Below the pieces are notes generated by a model. That model ran no database searches and was not told the origin of the DNA. It saw only the letters and a list, made by a program, of their open reading frames with translations. From positions 620,001 through 684,000 of the forward strand of contig JADWQD010000013.1 in the NCBI GenBank assembly GCA_016110215.1: a stretch of DNA of 64,000 nucleotides. The letters are read 5' to 3'. Positions 34,802-45,135 of this stretch are shown one piece after another; within the stretch, counting starts at the first letter, position 1, and each line of letters starts with the position of its first letter. This stretch comes from Capronia americana. Taxonomy: Eukaryota > Ascomycota > Eurotiomycetes > Chaetothyriales > Herpotrichiellaceae. Made by a program: the position numbers and the translations under genes.

Positions 34802-35950
34802 GGGCGAAGACAAGAGGAGAGATGATAGGGTCGAAAAGCATGTCGGCAGCAGCAGCAGTAACACGCCCACTAGGTTCGAGGAGAGGGACATGTGACCTGT
34901 CGCTTCTACCCTCTGGCGTCTGGCGTCAGACCTGCTTTGTATCAGAAACCTGTATCACCAAGCCAAGTTGCCGCTTCCCCCTCTGAGGAGACAATGCGGA
35001 GGAACGGCGGTTGCTGTGCGGTTACTGTGCTGTGCTGTGCGATGTTAAACCCATGAACAATATCGACCGACTCGAGCGACTGAATAGAAGGTGCTCATCC
35101 ATGTACAGAGTAAAACAAAAATCCAACGGCCAGAAACACGGACGGACGGAGGGGCGGACGGGCCCATTAAAGGACGTTCCTGAACCCCCTCGAGGGATGC
35201 GCAAATATAAAATAGATCAAGAGGTAGGGTAGGAATAAGATTTCACAAAGTGACTCAAAACCTGGGGCCTGGGAAGTGGTTTCCATGTCGTGCCATGACT
35301 TGACCGACCGTCCGGTTGACTGATTCCCTGACTGATTGACTGACCGTCTGACCGTCTAACTCTCTTTCTGATTGATTGGTTCGTTGGTACATCAGGATAT
35401 TGTGCTTGAACTGTATCTACTTCACTATAGAATATAGTCTAGACTGTACACTCTACTATGCCATGCCATCCATGCATATCTTGCATGCAGCGCCGCCCTT
35501 CGCCCGTCGAAAGCGGTGAGGTGAGGAGTGCTCGACCATGGAAAGCCGTGGACATGCATACGGGATGAGATGATACGATATGCTGCGTCGCCGTCGCCGT
35601 TGCCATCTCCTGTTCCCAACCCATTCCTTCTAGAGACGCCAAAGCCCATGTCGACCCATCCACCGTGTCTTCCTGTCTAACCGTTCTATCCATTTCTATC
35701 CGGGGGTCGATATGGATACAGTTTCCGGAACCAACACACCTCCCACGTCTCATAAATCAGATATCATGTCGGTGGCAAGTTGGCTTGAGGTGCTCCTGTT
35801 ACTCAAGAGTAAAGCTGTTGATGCCGAACTGGGGATAATGATTGTTGCTCGAATGAAACGAATTTCGCCCAAGACCCGACTGGGAACGCCGCGCGCTCAA
35901 AGCTTTCTGTCCAATTCGACCTCTTCGTCGATCGGTAGTGACAACTCCTT
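34802..35950. other. Intergenic between convergent genes, with a TGAC-rich patch
   Basis: About 1.15 kb between the 3' ends of SWP1 and an MFS gene. A TGAC/TGACC-rich imperfect repeat lies at about 35296-35360. No supported gene. Confidence 0.45.
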
Positions 35951-37651
35951 TCAGTTGCCATTGTCCCCTATGATCTGGCTCGCAATCTTACTCCTGGCCC
36001 TAATCTTCTCGCCCTTGAAAAGCAACACCCAGGGAACAAGCGTAAGTAAAGCGGCAATACCACCCAGCAGACTACTCGCAGGCGCATAATCCAGATTCGT
36101 GAACATCTGATTCGTAAACAGAGGAAATACCGCCGCGAATAAATTCCGCAAAAACGACTGCGCTGCAAGTGCTGAAGAGGCGTAACGATGGTAGACGTCG
36201 GCCAGGTAGTTGAAGACGGCGAGATAGATGACGAAGATGCCCATTTGGGAACATCCAATCGCGAGGACGGGTGAGATCCACGGGATGGTCGAGTATGTTG
36301 TCCAGCCAAACCAGAAGAGGCCGATAGGAAGTAAGGCGCCTTCGAGGCAGGGGAAATACAACCTTCCCTCCGGTGAGCTGTTGAGTTTCGGCCATCGTTT
36401 CTTTGCCAGCTTTTCTTGATAGATTGAGAGCAACGTCGCGAGTATTGATCCGATTGCTATTGCGGAAAAGACAGCGCCGCATTGCTCGACATTGAAATTG
36501 TGTCGACTAATGAAGACCAACGGGATGACGGAGAAGGTCATGTAGAGGAGTGCCCAGGCAAAGGCGACCCAGAGAGAGAAGAAAAAAACAACCGGCTCGG
36601 TGGTGAGGAGTTTGAATGGGATTGTAAGGGAAAGGTAGAGCATGCGTGCCAGGGAGGAGCGGCTTTCGTCTGCGGCGACTCTGTAGCGGAGGCGGACTGG
36701 AGGGTTAGGTTGCTTATCAGCATCTTCAGACTTGGGAATGCTGTTCTCGAGCTCCTCCAGGTAGTTGTTCAGCACCTTGGCTCTGCGGCTTAACAGGACT
36801 GATCCTCTGGTTTCCTTGAACATGAAGTATACCACAACCAGCATGATGCTCAACGAGATGATCTGGTGATAGTAGACCCATCGAAAACTGGCACGTCCGA
36901 TGATGAAACCAGACAGAAGGGGTCCTATCCCTGTGCCGGCCAAGGCCGAACCACTGTACAGTGCCATCGGTGTATTGCGATCCTCGGCATTATACATGTC
37001 GGAGACAACTCCACCCACCATGGTCGCAAACGTGCTAGCTCCAGCTCCGACAAGGAATCGCGCAGCAAGCATCCCGCCAAAGGTAGGTGTTGTGGCACAG
37101 GCAATTTGACCCACGAGGAACAGCACTGCCGAGCCGATGAAGACTGGTCGCCGACCATTGATCTCGGAGAATGGCGCAAGAAACATCGGTGATACTGCGA
37201 AGCCCAGAGCCCACGTGGTGACGCCGGTGTTGAATGCGACTTCTCCTAGATGCCATTTGGCTCGTTGGGGATTCGCCGCGATCGAATAAGAGCCAGCACT
37301 GTAGGCGGCGGTAAAAGTACACCAACAGCACAGGATCAAGATAATGGTCTTATGCTTCGACGACCACGTGAGCGGCGACTCGTACTTCTTGAGGTTGGGC
37401 GGGGCTATGGAAGACGCCACTGCGTCGAATTCGTCGAGCGGAATGTGAGTGTCGAAGCTGAGGTAGACATATCGAATGCCGTCTTCTACCAGTGTATCCG
37501 GACTGTCGACGCCGCGCTTATAAACCGCAGGTTCCAAGACAGGGACTGGTTCTTCGTTGGATGCAAGGCTGTGGCGTGTGTCGACCTTTTCGATGTCTCC
37601 CGACGAGGGCGACGTCGACGACATCAACTGCCGCTCGATGCGTTCGGCCAT
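35951..37651 (-). CDS. MFS transporter, DHA1-like (12 helices)
   Basis: A single exon of 566 residues. A hydrophilic N-terminus of about 100 residues is followed by 12 predicted membrane helices. Motifs: LAPFSEINGRRPVFIGSAVL (motif A, loop 2-3), LAARFLVGAGASTFATMVGG (helix 4), SGSALAGTGIGPLLSGFI (motif C, antiporter type). This fits the fungal drug:H+ antiporter-1 family, which includes multidrug and polyamine exporters. The substrate cannot be told from sequence. The start ATG at 37651 follows a leader without in-frame extension. Confidence 0.88.
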   Translation of the reverse strand: MAERIERQLMSSTSPSSGDIEKVDTRHSLASNEEPVPVLEPAVYKRGVDSPDTLVEDGIRYVYLSFDTHIPLDEFDAVASSIAPPNLKKYESPLTWSSKHKTIILILCCWCTFTAAYSAGSYSIAANPQRAKWHLGEVAFNTGVTTWALGFAVSPMFLAPFSEINGRRPVFIGSAVLFLVGQIACATTPTFGGMLAARFLVGAGASTFATMVGGVVSDMYNAEDRNTPMALYSGSALAGTGIGPLLSGFIIGRASFRWVYYHQIISLSIMLVVVYFMFKETRGSVLLSRRAKVLNNYLEELENSIPKSEDADKQPNPPVRLRYRVAADESRSSLARMLYLSLTIPFKLLTTEPVVFFFSLWVAFAWALLYMTFSVIPLVFISRHNFNVEQCGAVFSAIAIGSILATLLSIYQEKLAKKRWPKLNSSPEGRLYFPCLEGALLPIGLFWFGWTTYSTIPWISPVLAIGCSQMGIFVIYLAVFNYLADVYHRYASSALAAQSFLRNLFAAVFPLFTNQMFTNLDYAPASSLLGGIAALLTLVPWVLLFKGEKIRARSKIASQIIGDNGN

Positions 37652-38965
37652 GGTGGCTGGTGTGTTAGCTTCGCCTGTTGGAGCTCATCACTTCGGCGCT
37701 GTCTTTTCTTATGACTTTTTCGGTGGAGACGGGGGTACGCCAACAATTACAAACCCGCAGTCAAGAGCGCGCGTATGTGCAAAATCTCGAGGGAGAAGGA
37801 AGGGACAATTACGAGTAGCGAACCCCATGGAGGTCGGTAGCCGGTGCGCATGCCTCTTTCCTCCAACAGGATTGCCTCCTGCCGTGGCCATCGTCCGCTT
37901 GAACGCATAGTGACCGGATAGCGGCAACGGCTATTGCCCACTGACGCTAAAAGGCCGATCTGATGCGACAAGGGAGGCACTCCAAAGTGTGACTCTAAAC
38001 GGTTTCCGTTGCCCAGTCAGACTGTTGTCGAGCTCGCCTTCCGCGGACTATTGACCGAGAGCATCGCTCTGATTGACACGATGACGCCCGTTTCTGGCTA
38101 GACGGTACTTCCTCTGCCCTGGATTTGCATTCCTCATATTAAGCGACCGCGAATGGCAGTCGTCGATGACCAGACGATGGGGAAGCCGTCCCCGCCACGG
38201 CTTCACGCCCGAGATCTCGCCGCAACCAACTGGACTCGGATTCTACAAGAATGTCTCATCCCTCTTCTGTACGAGTACAACAGCAGCGATGATGCTATCT
38301 CCGTGGAAAATTGATTAATACAAGTCAGCCTTGCCCAAGCTGACCTTCAATCGCTCTGAACGGTCCGGGGAGGTGACCGTATCTCCTCAAGCAGTATCTT
38401 TTTGGCTACCCAATGAGGCATGCCGATACCTGGTGGATGCCTACAGCCCGGTATCGGTGCGATTCAGGGATGCTTTCCGCCTGCTGCTTGATCAACGAAG
38501 CACGCCCTCCGGTGACATCTAGCTGGCACGTGGACCGTCGTCTTTCTCTCGCTTTTTCAGGCATGATATCACCGACGTTGCGCGAGCGCGGGCAGGCGAC
38601 ATGGTGGTGACGACCCACCGACAGAAAGCACAGAAAAGAATGACTCAGAGGGAGGACTGAACATGTTCTCACAAGATGCCATCTGGACTTCTCCATTTCT
38701 GATGGGATCTGTTCCTGACCCATGTCACCGCCGCATGAGCGGTATTTGATCATTTCCGGACTCCGCGTCGTGACAACGACAGCTGACCAGCACGGGAAAC
38801 AACCACATGCATCATTGTGAAATGTATTGGACAGTCTCCACAGCACACTTCAGGGACACATTTTGTATATCCAAGCCTACTTAATTCGTAGATGCCGATG
38901 CAAGCCGTAACCCAGTGTCCAATTCCCATATCCAGTCAACCATGTGATGCAAGATCAAAGTGTTA
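37652..38965. other. Intergenic, 1.3 kb
   Basis: The promoter side of the MFS gene and the 3' side of the phospholipase B gene. It contains TACGAGTA at 37810 and 38270. The small ORFs on both strands (for example 38406-38846, minus) have no family features. Confidence 0.4.
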
Positions 38966-40968
38966 TTACAAAGCATGATAGCCTAGGGCCGCGGCGGCAG
39001 CAGCAACAACCCACCTGGGTAGCGACCTTGAGCCTTTACTCTCGAGGCTCACTGTCTGGAATAGCGGCGTAGGATTGTAATCTCTCGGCTCCGTCGCATT
39101 CAAAGTGCCATCCCAGCAGAACCGATCGAAACACTGTGTGCAAGCCTGGGGTATCTGAGTGTTGGTGCGTTCCAGGCTGCGGCTCAATATGGCACATGCT
39201 ACACACGTGGGCCAGGTTTCGTCACGGGTTCCATTCGCCATGTTGGCAACGTTGAAGCCGTTCAAGATGATAGCGTCACGCTGTGTGTTATTCGTCGAGA
39301 ATTGGAAGGTGGAGATATTGCTGAATACCACATACGGTGAGTTTGGTATGTAGACCACCAACGGAGGCGTGATGGTGCCTCCGGTGAGATTCGAGGTATC
39401 GCAGCCGAAGAATGTTGGTCGTGTGTTGAGACCAAGGTTGACAAAGGTGTTTACGTCCGGAATGCTGGGGAACGCGGTGCCATTCGCGATATTGCCGATC
39501 GAACGCTCGTAGGTGGCGACCAGCGATGTTCCGTTGGGCCAGTTATAGTTGGTGTCGGCGGACGAATCGACAGCGAAGATAATATCGACATTGCGGGTTG
39601 GCTGAATTAGTGGATGAAGGGGGATGTTTTGCAGGTCTTCGCCGCCGTCGACGAGCGTCAGCCGAGTTGCACCAGCACCAGGGTTCGTTTCGGGGTTGTA
39701 GTGGAAGAATGGATTCGGGGTGTAATCGGCGATGTCGTTGTTATCGGCACCGAGATCTTGTAAAAAGCCTCCAATCAGATCTTTCAAAGCGTTGGGAATA
39801 TCGGTGTCATTCAGCTGGAGGATAAACTGGTTGAAGAGAGTAGACGAAGTGCCCATGAGATATCCCGCATTGTCGAATCCAACGACACATCTGTCATCTG
39901 ACGGTACGCGGCCAGCTGTGAAATTGGTGCCCAGGTGGTTCAATGGGACGAAACCAAACGCAGTGGGATCCCATGTGCCCATCTCGAACGGATTAAATTC
40001 GAAAATGGTGGTATTGGACGAAATGAGCTTTTCGCCCGGAGCCCGGGAGTCCGCAATGATGATCGGATAAGGAGTGTCTGCACTGATGAACGGCTGTGAG
40101 ATACCAATCGAAGACCAGGTGTAGGCTGGGCCGCCGGCGCTGGCATTGATCAACTGGTAGGAAAGAGCACGACCCCAGATATCGGTTAGAGACGTGTCAA
40201 ACCCGGCGTCCGCTTTCCCACTGACATCGCTCACCAGATCAGCGTAGTACTCGGCGGTATTGAAGATCTGAATGCCGCTCTCCTCGGGCCCCTTCAGCAC
40301 GCTGTTGCCGAACTCGTAGACCGAGCCACTGGTCTCGCCTTGCAGCGCACCGATGGTGGTGAAGTTATTGATGTATATGGACCCGACAAGCCACGAGCCG
40401 CCGCTCAGACCAGAAAGGTACGTGGCCGATTGAAGCAGGCCACCGAGCTTTCCGTCACCAGTGTTGTTGGCGGTACGGGAGTCGAAGGCCTTGATGGCAC
40501 CCGCGCCATTCATGAGCGCTCGCCAGCCGCCGCCCGAAACCGCAATGCCAATATTCGGTAGGGCGGAGACATTGTTGGAATGAGTGTCAATGTATTGACC
40601 GGCGTTAAACCCATCAATATCCAGCCGATTTAACAGATCGCGCAGGGGAGTTAGAGTCTTATTTCTTCTCTCTTGCAGCCACCGTGTCTCGTTGGTTGAG
40701 AGGGACGCGGCACTCCTAACAACTGGCCGATTCGCAGGGCAGTTTTGGAAGGAGGGAGTGTAGCCTCGGGGCGAGTTTGGTAGGCTTCGACGGATCTTTT
40801 CGACCGCGATCAAGGAGTCAACGTACGCATTCTCGGCAGGAATGGCGTTTGCTGTAGGCGAGGTCAGTAGGTTGTCGATCTCGATGCTGAATGTTGAATC
40901 GGTTATTGCTTACCTGTTGCTTCAGCGGCGAGGACGCCGGCAACTGTAGCCAGTAAAGAAATCTTCAT
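38966..40968 (-). CDS. Phospholipase B / lysophospholipase, secreted, probably GPI-anchored
   Basis: Exons 40968-40914 and 40851-38966 (62-nt intron, GTAAGC donor, CTGAC branch) give 646 residues. Exon 1 encodes the signal peptide MKISLLATVAGVLAAEAT. The catalytic nucleophile is in GLSGGSW (Ser about 168), the oxyanion arginine segment is SGGGWRAL (about 124-131), and the catalytic aspartate region is LVDGGEDLQNIPLHPL. There are many N-x-S/T sites and paired cysteines near the end. The C-terminus LPRWVVAAAAAALGYHAL, after a small-residue stretch, fits a GPI-attachment signal. Family role: deacylation of phospholipids and lysophospholipids at the cell surface or outside the cell. Confidence 0.93.
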
Positions 40969-41818
40969 GATAGTGGTCGCGTGAGGATGATCTCAGGCCA
41001 GGGTCGGCAACAATGTACACAGGATCAAAGAAAATATAGGTGGACAAACCAACTGATAAACTTGCCTCACCTCAACCGCGTCACTCTGATGGCGGTGCTA
41101 TGCGGGATTTCATATCACTATGTCCGTCAATAGGAGTATACCTTTCCGGAAGTCTGAGAGAGGCAATTGTGCAAGGCGAGCTGAAGCCATTTCCACAATT
41201 TCCACCCAGGTGGGCCAAGATACAAAGACAGATGATGTCAACTCAAGTCGCATTCCCTCGTGAGCAAATCATAAACTCTAGGCGAGTCACTGCTTGCAGC
41301 GTTGGGGCCAGTCAAGTCGACCTGCCAAGGCAAACAGTGAGGCTCATCCATCCGGTTGATCCGTATACAGGTCTCTGTTCGGGAACGACTAGTGGTTGGG
41401 ACAAACGAAGAAATTGTATGAACCGGCTGCACAGTCAGAGAAGGAGCGAACCGAAAATCCTTCGCGCAGGGCCGAATCGCAACAATTTCCAGGCGTGGCT
41501 GTATGTGCCGCCACAGCCAAATAGGCGAGCTGGGGCTTCGCTGAGGTTGCCTAAGGCGTCGATAGCCTTAAGAATAGACTTCATTTTAGCCTGTTTGGGG
41601 CACTCCCTGCCTGGCATCTAGACTTCGACGGGCGCAGGGAAAATATTCAGCATTATTAGCCACCACAATAAACCATTTTATGCTTCCTGCACAACATACT
41701 CCGTACTCGTGTTCAACAGGTAACTCTTACGAGATCGCCCACGCCACGTTATTCTGGCTGCCTCCATTTTAACATGTCATCAACGAATGCGTCATCTGCT
41801 GATCGATCGCCGTTTACC
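40969..41818. other. Intergenic, 0.85 kb
   Basis: The promoter of the phospholipase B gene and the 3' side of the ComA-like gene. A 193-codon frame on the plus strand (41040-41621) has no ATG at its beginning and no family features. A tactccgta site is at 41697. Confidence 0.4.
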
Positions 41819-42820
41819 TCATTCTCTGTAGCTCACGATCTTACCAAATGTGTCCGCCATGCCCCAAATGCCTTGCCTCAGGCAGGTCAGTTGCACAATC
41901 TGCGAGTGGTCGACGAACAAATTGACGTCGATGCCAAACTCGCGGACATACCAATTGAACACAGCGGGCTCAGCTGCCTCGAACATGACCTTTTCCTGGG
42001 GAAGGTCTCGCAAGATGGCTTGGATCACATCTGTGCGCCAGCTCTTTACGTTCTCGGTGATACCCTCGCTCTCAATCATCATTCTTTCCACTCCAGCATC
42101 GATGAACTTTTTGCCTAGGTTAATGACTTTGGCTGGGTCAGAGGTCCCTGTGGACTCCAGCTCCTCCGCTGATGTATCACCTCCGGCGCCAAATTGGATG
42201 CCGAGTTCTGGTTTTGCCTTCATCCCCATACTGTGTACCTTGTCCACCAGGCGCAGCCAGTCATCCGGCGGGAATGACAAGAATCCAGAAGATATCTCGA
42301 TCACATCGAAACCAAGATCCTTGCATTTGTGGAGATACTTCTCTACCATTGTATTCGAATCCGGTTGAGTGAGTACATGTTCCATCCATCCCCCGGTGCT
42401 CACGTACACATTATGCTCGTGGGCCAGGTCGATGAGCTCCCGGACTCTCTCCTCAGGCATTAACGAGAAGCTGCCTCCCGCAAACTTGAGGCCATCGACA
42501 TGGTAACCCATTGTCTCCAGGACATCCTGAAGGTGCCTCTTCCCGTATGAAGAGTAGTATGGGCCTCGGATCTCTGTCACGCCCTTGGTCCGAGGCTTGG
42601 GTGTCCTCGGATTGTGTCTTATGAACCCAAACCCATTCTCTTTATCCTGCAGGAGTGTTTGCACTTGATTCTGGACAGGGTTGGTGGACAGGAAGCGGTG
42701 CAGCTGCGGGACTCGAGTTCCAATTGCTGGTCTTGCTGCTTTACCGAGCAGATTGACTGCGGCTTTCGTTGCCATGGTATGAGAGAATGTGCCTTTGGTA
42801 GCAATCTGCACAAGATTCAT
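41819..42820 (-). CDS. Phosphosulfolactate synthase (ComA)-like TIM-barrel protein, possible mitochondrial presequence
   Basis: A single exon. From the ATG at 42820 it is 333 residues; the ATG at 42775 (context ACCATGG) gives 318 residues and a presequence-like start (MATKAAVNLLGKAARPAIG, then LHRFLST). The body matches the ComA/phosphosulfolactate synthase family: KFAGGSFSLMP, STGGWMEHVL, DVIEISSGFLSFP, KPELGIQFGAGGDT, MMIESEGITENV, VMFEAAEP. In methanogens ComA makes phosphosulfolactate for coenzyme M; plants have the homologous HSA32. Fungi do not make coenzyme M, so the reaction here is unknown. Localisation is inferred from composition only. Confidence 0.85.
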   Translation of the reverse strand: MNLVQIATKGTFSHTMATKAAVNLLGKAARPAIGTRVPQLHRFLSTNPVQNQVQTLLQDKENGFGFIRHNPRTPKPRTKGVTEIRGPYYSSYGKRHLQDVLETMGYHVDGLKFAGGSFSLMPEERVRELIDLAHEHNVYVSTGGWMEHVLTQPDSNTMVEKYLHKCKDLGFDVIEISSGFLSFPPDDWLRLVDKVHSMGMKAKPELGIQFGAGGDTSAEELESTGTSDPAKVINLGKKFIDAGVERMMIESEGITENVKSWRTDVIQAILRDLPQEKVMFEAAEPAVFNWYVREFGIDVNLFVDHSQIVQLTCLRQGIWGMADTFGKIVSYRE

Positions 42821-43083
42821 GGACGTTTGTCTTGCATGCTGATAGACCTCGAAGGATACCCGGGCTGATTGAGCTCTTTATCAGATAGAACCTGGAGAGC
42901 TTACCTGTTTGACATCATGGCTTATGGATCTGCAGCTTCGCTAGGAAGTCGCTGTGCAGAGCAAGTCCTTATCAGATGTTATTTACAGGCTGCGTGCAAC
43001 CGACGCGCACCACCGAGTCCTGGCGCTCTTCGGAAATGACATCCGGATGACGTAGACCCTTCCGACCGATGTTTCCAATAGGA

Positions 43084-44820
43084 TCAAGTCCTCAACCCAT
43101 CTTCACCGACCGTGTATCCGCTCGCAACACCTGTCCTGCCTTCTTCAATAAGATCTCCCGCTTGAGGCTCGTCTTCCTCGTACTTCACATCAAAGTCGCT
43201 ACCCAAGCCACGCCAAGAGCGCTTCTGGGCTAGATAGTCAGCCCCAGGGGACGCGATGCCATTGACGCTGATCAGAGTGCCCTTTGATTTCTTGGTGAGT
43301 GCAGTAGAGTTTTGTGTAGAGGTCCTGTTAATATGCGTGCCGGATGATTGAATGGAAGGTCGACTTCTTCGCATAGGCCGTGTACGTGAGACGTATCGCC
43401 CCGTGCGGAGGTCGAATTCGGGTGGTTCGTCCTCTGACTCGGAATCCAAATCAATCTCGCCGTCACGAGCGTCGCCGGCTTCATCGTCAATTGATCCATT
43501 TTGCTCTTCTACTACCCCTGCTTGGTCTTGCTCACTCCTGCTCTCCGCCGCTTGCAGCACACGCTGGAAATCTGCTCTCCATTCGCCTGTCCAGACCCTG
43601 CTTTCATCTCCCACCAGCGCCATCTCCAACTCAAATGGTGTAATTACTGGCCTGAAGAAGTCCCTGCTATCCACAAGCGAACTCTCCCAGCAACCGATGA
43701 CAACCCATCCGCCAATCTCTGAGAAATTTGCTAGCTTGGCCGGGTTAAGTTTGCCGACCACGAAGAGATAGGATTTCTTGCCGGCGCGGGAGATCAGAGC
43801 TTGGATATGCGATAGGATCGAGAGGTAGTTCTTGACCGAAAGGGTGTTGATTAGGATGCCCCATGCGGAAACTGTGGTGAGTGATGTGATGAGGGCGTAG
43901 CGGCGGCGTAGGAGTAGGGATGTCGAGGTTTCCAGGTTGACCGATGCTATCGAAGCTGGATTCGAGCTGGTGATACTGCTGATTGGGTAGATTCTGATGC
44001 TTGCCATTCGGGAATGGAGTGTCAGGAGAAGGGAAGTTGGCGGGTCAGAGATATGGAAGAGACTCCAGTCTGACAATGACGAGGGGTCTCTAGAAACCGA
44101 ACTCGGGACTGTGCGATTCGGAATGACCGAGGATGGGTCGTGGACAATCGAAGCTGCATATAGATTCGAGTAACCTAGCTTCTCGAGATTATCGAACAGT
44201 TGCTCGACATGAGCGGCGAACGGAACGTCAGCTGTCAAAACCACCTTGGCGGCTGGGTCCGGAAAGGCCGTCTGGAATGACTTGACCACATCACTTAGGT
44301 CCAAGTCCACGGTAGTGTATATATGCAGGACTGGAAGCCTCGCGGTGGGAGACAAGCAAGCTCTGCCGTAGTGGACCACTGCATCTGCGTCGACATGCTC
44401 GGCTGCAATCTCATCAACGCAGCATGAGCCGTAAGACGTATCGCCGAGGATGGTGAGTCTGACAGGCTTTGCGTCTTCAACTGAAAGTTCAGGTACCGAG
44501 CCTCCAATGGCATCCACCGAGTCCTTAGGGGTGCCATTCTGATCCATGGGACCAGGCTTCGCTTCTTCCGACAACCCCCGGCTCAACATCTGGTAGACTC
44601 GTGCAGAATGTGGCAGCATCTGATCGGGAAATTGCAGTGCCACCCGCTTCCACTTCCGCCTCCTGATCTCGTCGATTGTCCTGCCAATTTCATACCTCGT
44701 CTTTATCTGCTCGTCGGACAGAGCTTCGGGCAGGACTTGTGCCGAGTCCACAACTGTCTCGGTCAATATATGTGTGTCAGGGGTGGACAGTATGGGCGCT
44801 GCCGTCAGTTCTTCAGCCAT
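43084..44820 (-). CDS. DPH2: Diphthamide biosynthesis protein 2
   Basis: A single exon of 578 residues. It has the Dph1/Dph2 fold signatures: ALQFPDQMLPHSARV, GDTSYGSCCVDEIAAEHV (Cys133-134), HYGRACLSP (Cys155) and GCWESSLVDSRDFFRPVI (Cys377), with LAQKRSWRGLG near the end. The GSCCVDE form and the cysteine pattern point to Dph2 rather than Dph1. Family role: with Dph1 it forms the Fe-S radical enzyme that transfers the aminocarboxypropyl group from S-adenosylmethionine to a histidine of eEF2, the first step of diphthamide synthesis. An acidic insert (DLDSESEDEPPEFDLRTG) lies before the C-terminal block. Dph4, its helper, is encoded at the left end of the window. Confidence 0.95.
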   Translation of the reverse strand: MAEELTAAPILSTPDTHILTETVVDSAQVLPEALSDEQIKTRYEIGRTIDEIRRRKWKRVALQFPDQMLPHSARVYQMLSRGLSEEAKPGPMDQNGTPKDSVDAIGGSVPELSVEDAKPVRLTILGDTSYGSCCVDEIAAEHVDADAVVHYGRACLSPTARLPVLHIYTTVDLDLSDVVKSFQTAFPDPAAKVVLTADVPFAAHVEQLFDNLEKLGYSNLYAASIVHDPSSVIPNRTVPSSVSRDPSSLSDWSLFHISDPPTSLLLTLHSRMASIRIYPISSITSSNPASIASVNLETSTSLLLRRRYALITSLTTVSAWGILINTLSVKNYLSILSHIQALISRAGKKSYLFVVGKLNPAKLANFSEIGGWVVIGCWESSLVDSRDFFRPVITPFELEMALVGDESRVWTGEWRADFQRVLQAAESRSEQDQAGVVEEQNGSIDDEAGDARDGEIDLDSESEDEPPEFDLRTGRYVSRTRPMRRSRPSIQSSGTHINRTSTQNSTALTKKSKGTLISVNGIASPGADYLAQKRSWRGLGSDFDVKYEEDEPQAGDLIEEGRTGVASGYTVGEDGLRT

Positions 44821-45135
44821 GGTTGCGAACGGAACCCCGGGCTATTTTCAACGGACAGGTCGAGAACTTCTATAAATGTCTTCCTAGCGATAGGTACTGT
44901 GGCAGCTGCAGAAACCTTGGAGAAGAAAACCTTTGTGAAGGCGAAGTTGGTTCTTTCGGTTGTGACGAAGCGCCGCTTTTACAAGCTCTTGGCTTGGCAG
45001 GGGCGGCGAGGCTGGCAGCCTTGCCTAAGGCTCACATACACACATGTACCGCTGGTCGGCATATCACACTTTCCTTCCCTTCACTCAGTGCGCAAGGTGG
45101 CTTGTGATACACATTGAATGACGGCCATACCGAGG
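44821..45135. other. Short intergenic region upstream of DPH2
   Basis: 315 bp, expected to hold the DPH2 promoter and the 3' end of the damaged MFS gene. Nothing else is seen. Confidence 0.4.

Noticed and set aside
41040..41621. A 193-codon plus-strand frame
   Set aside because: It opens from a GTG without an early ATG, has no domain and overlaps the promoter of phospholipase B.
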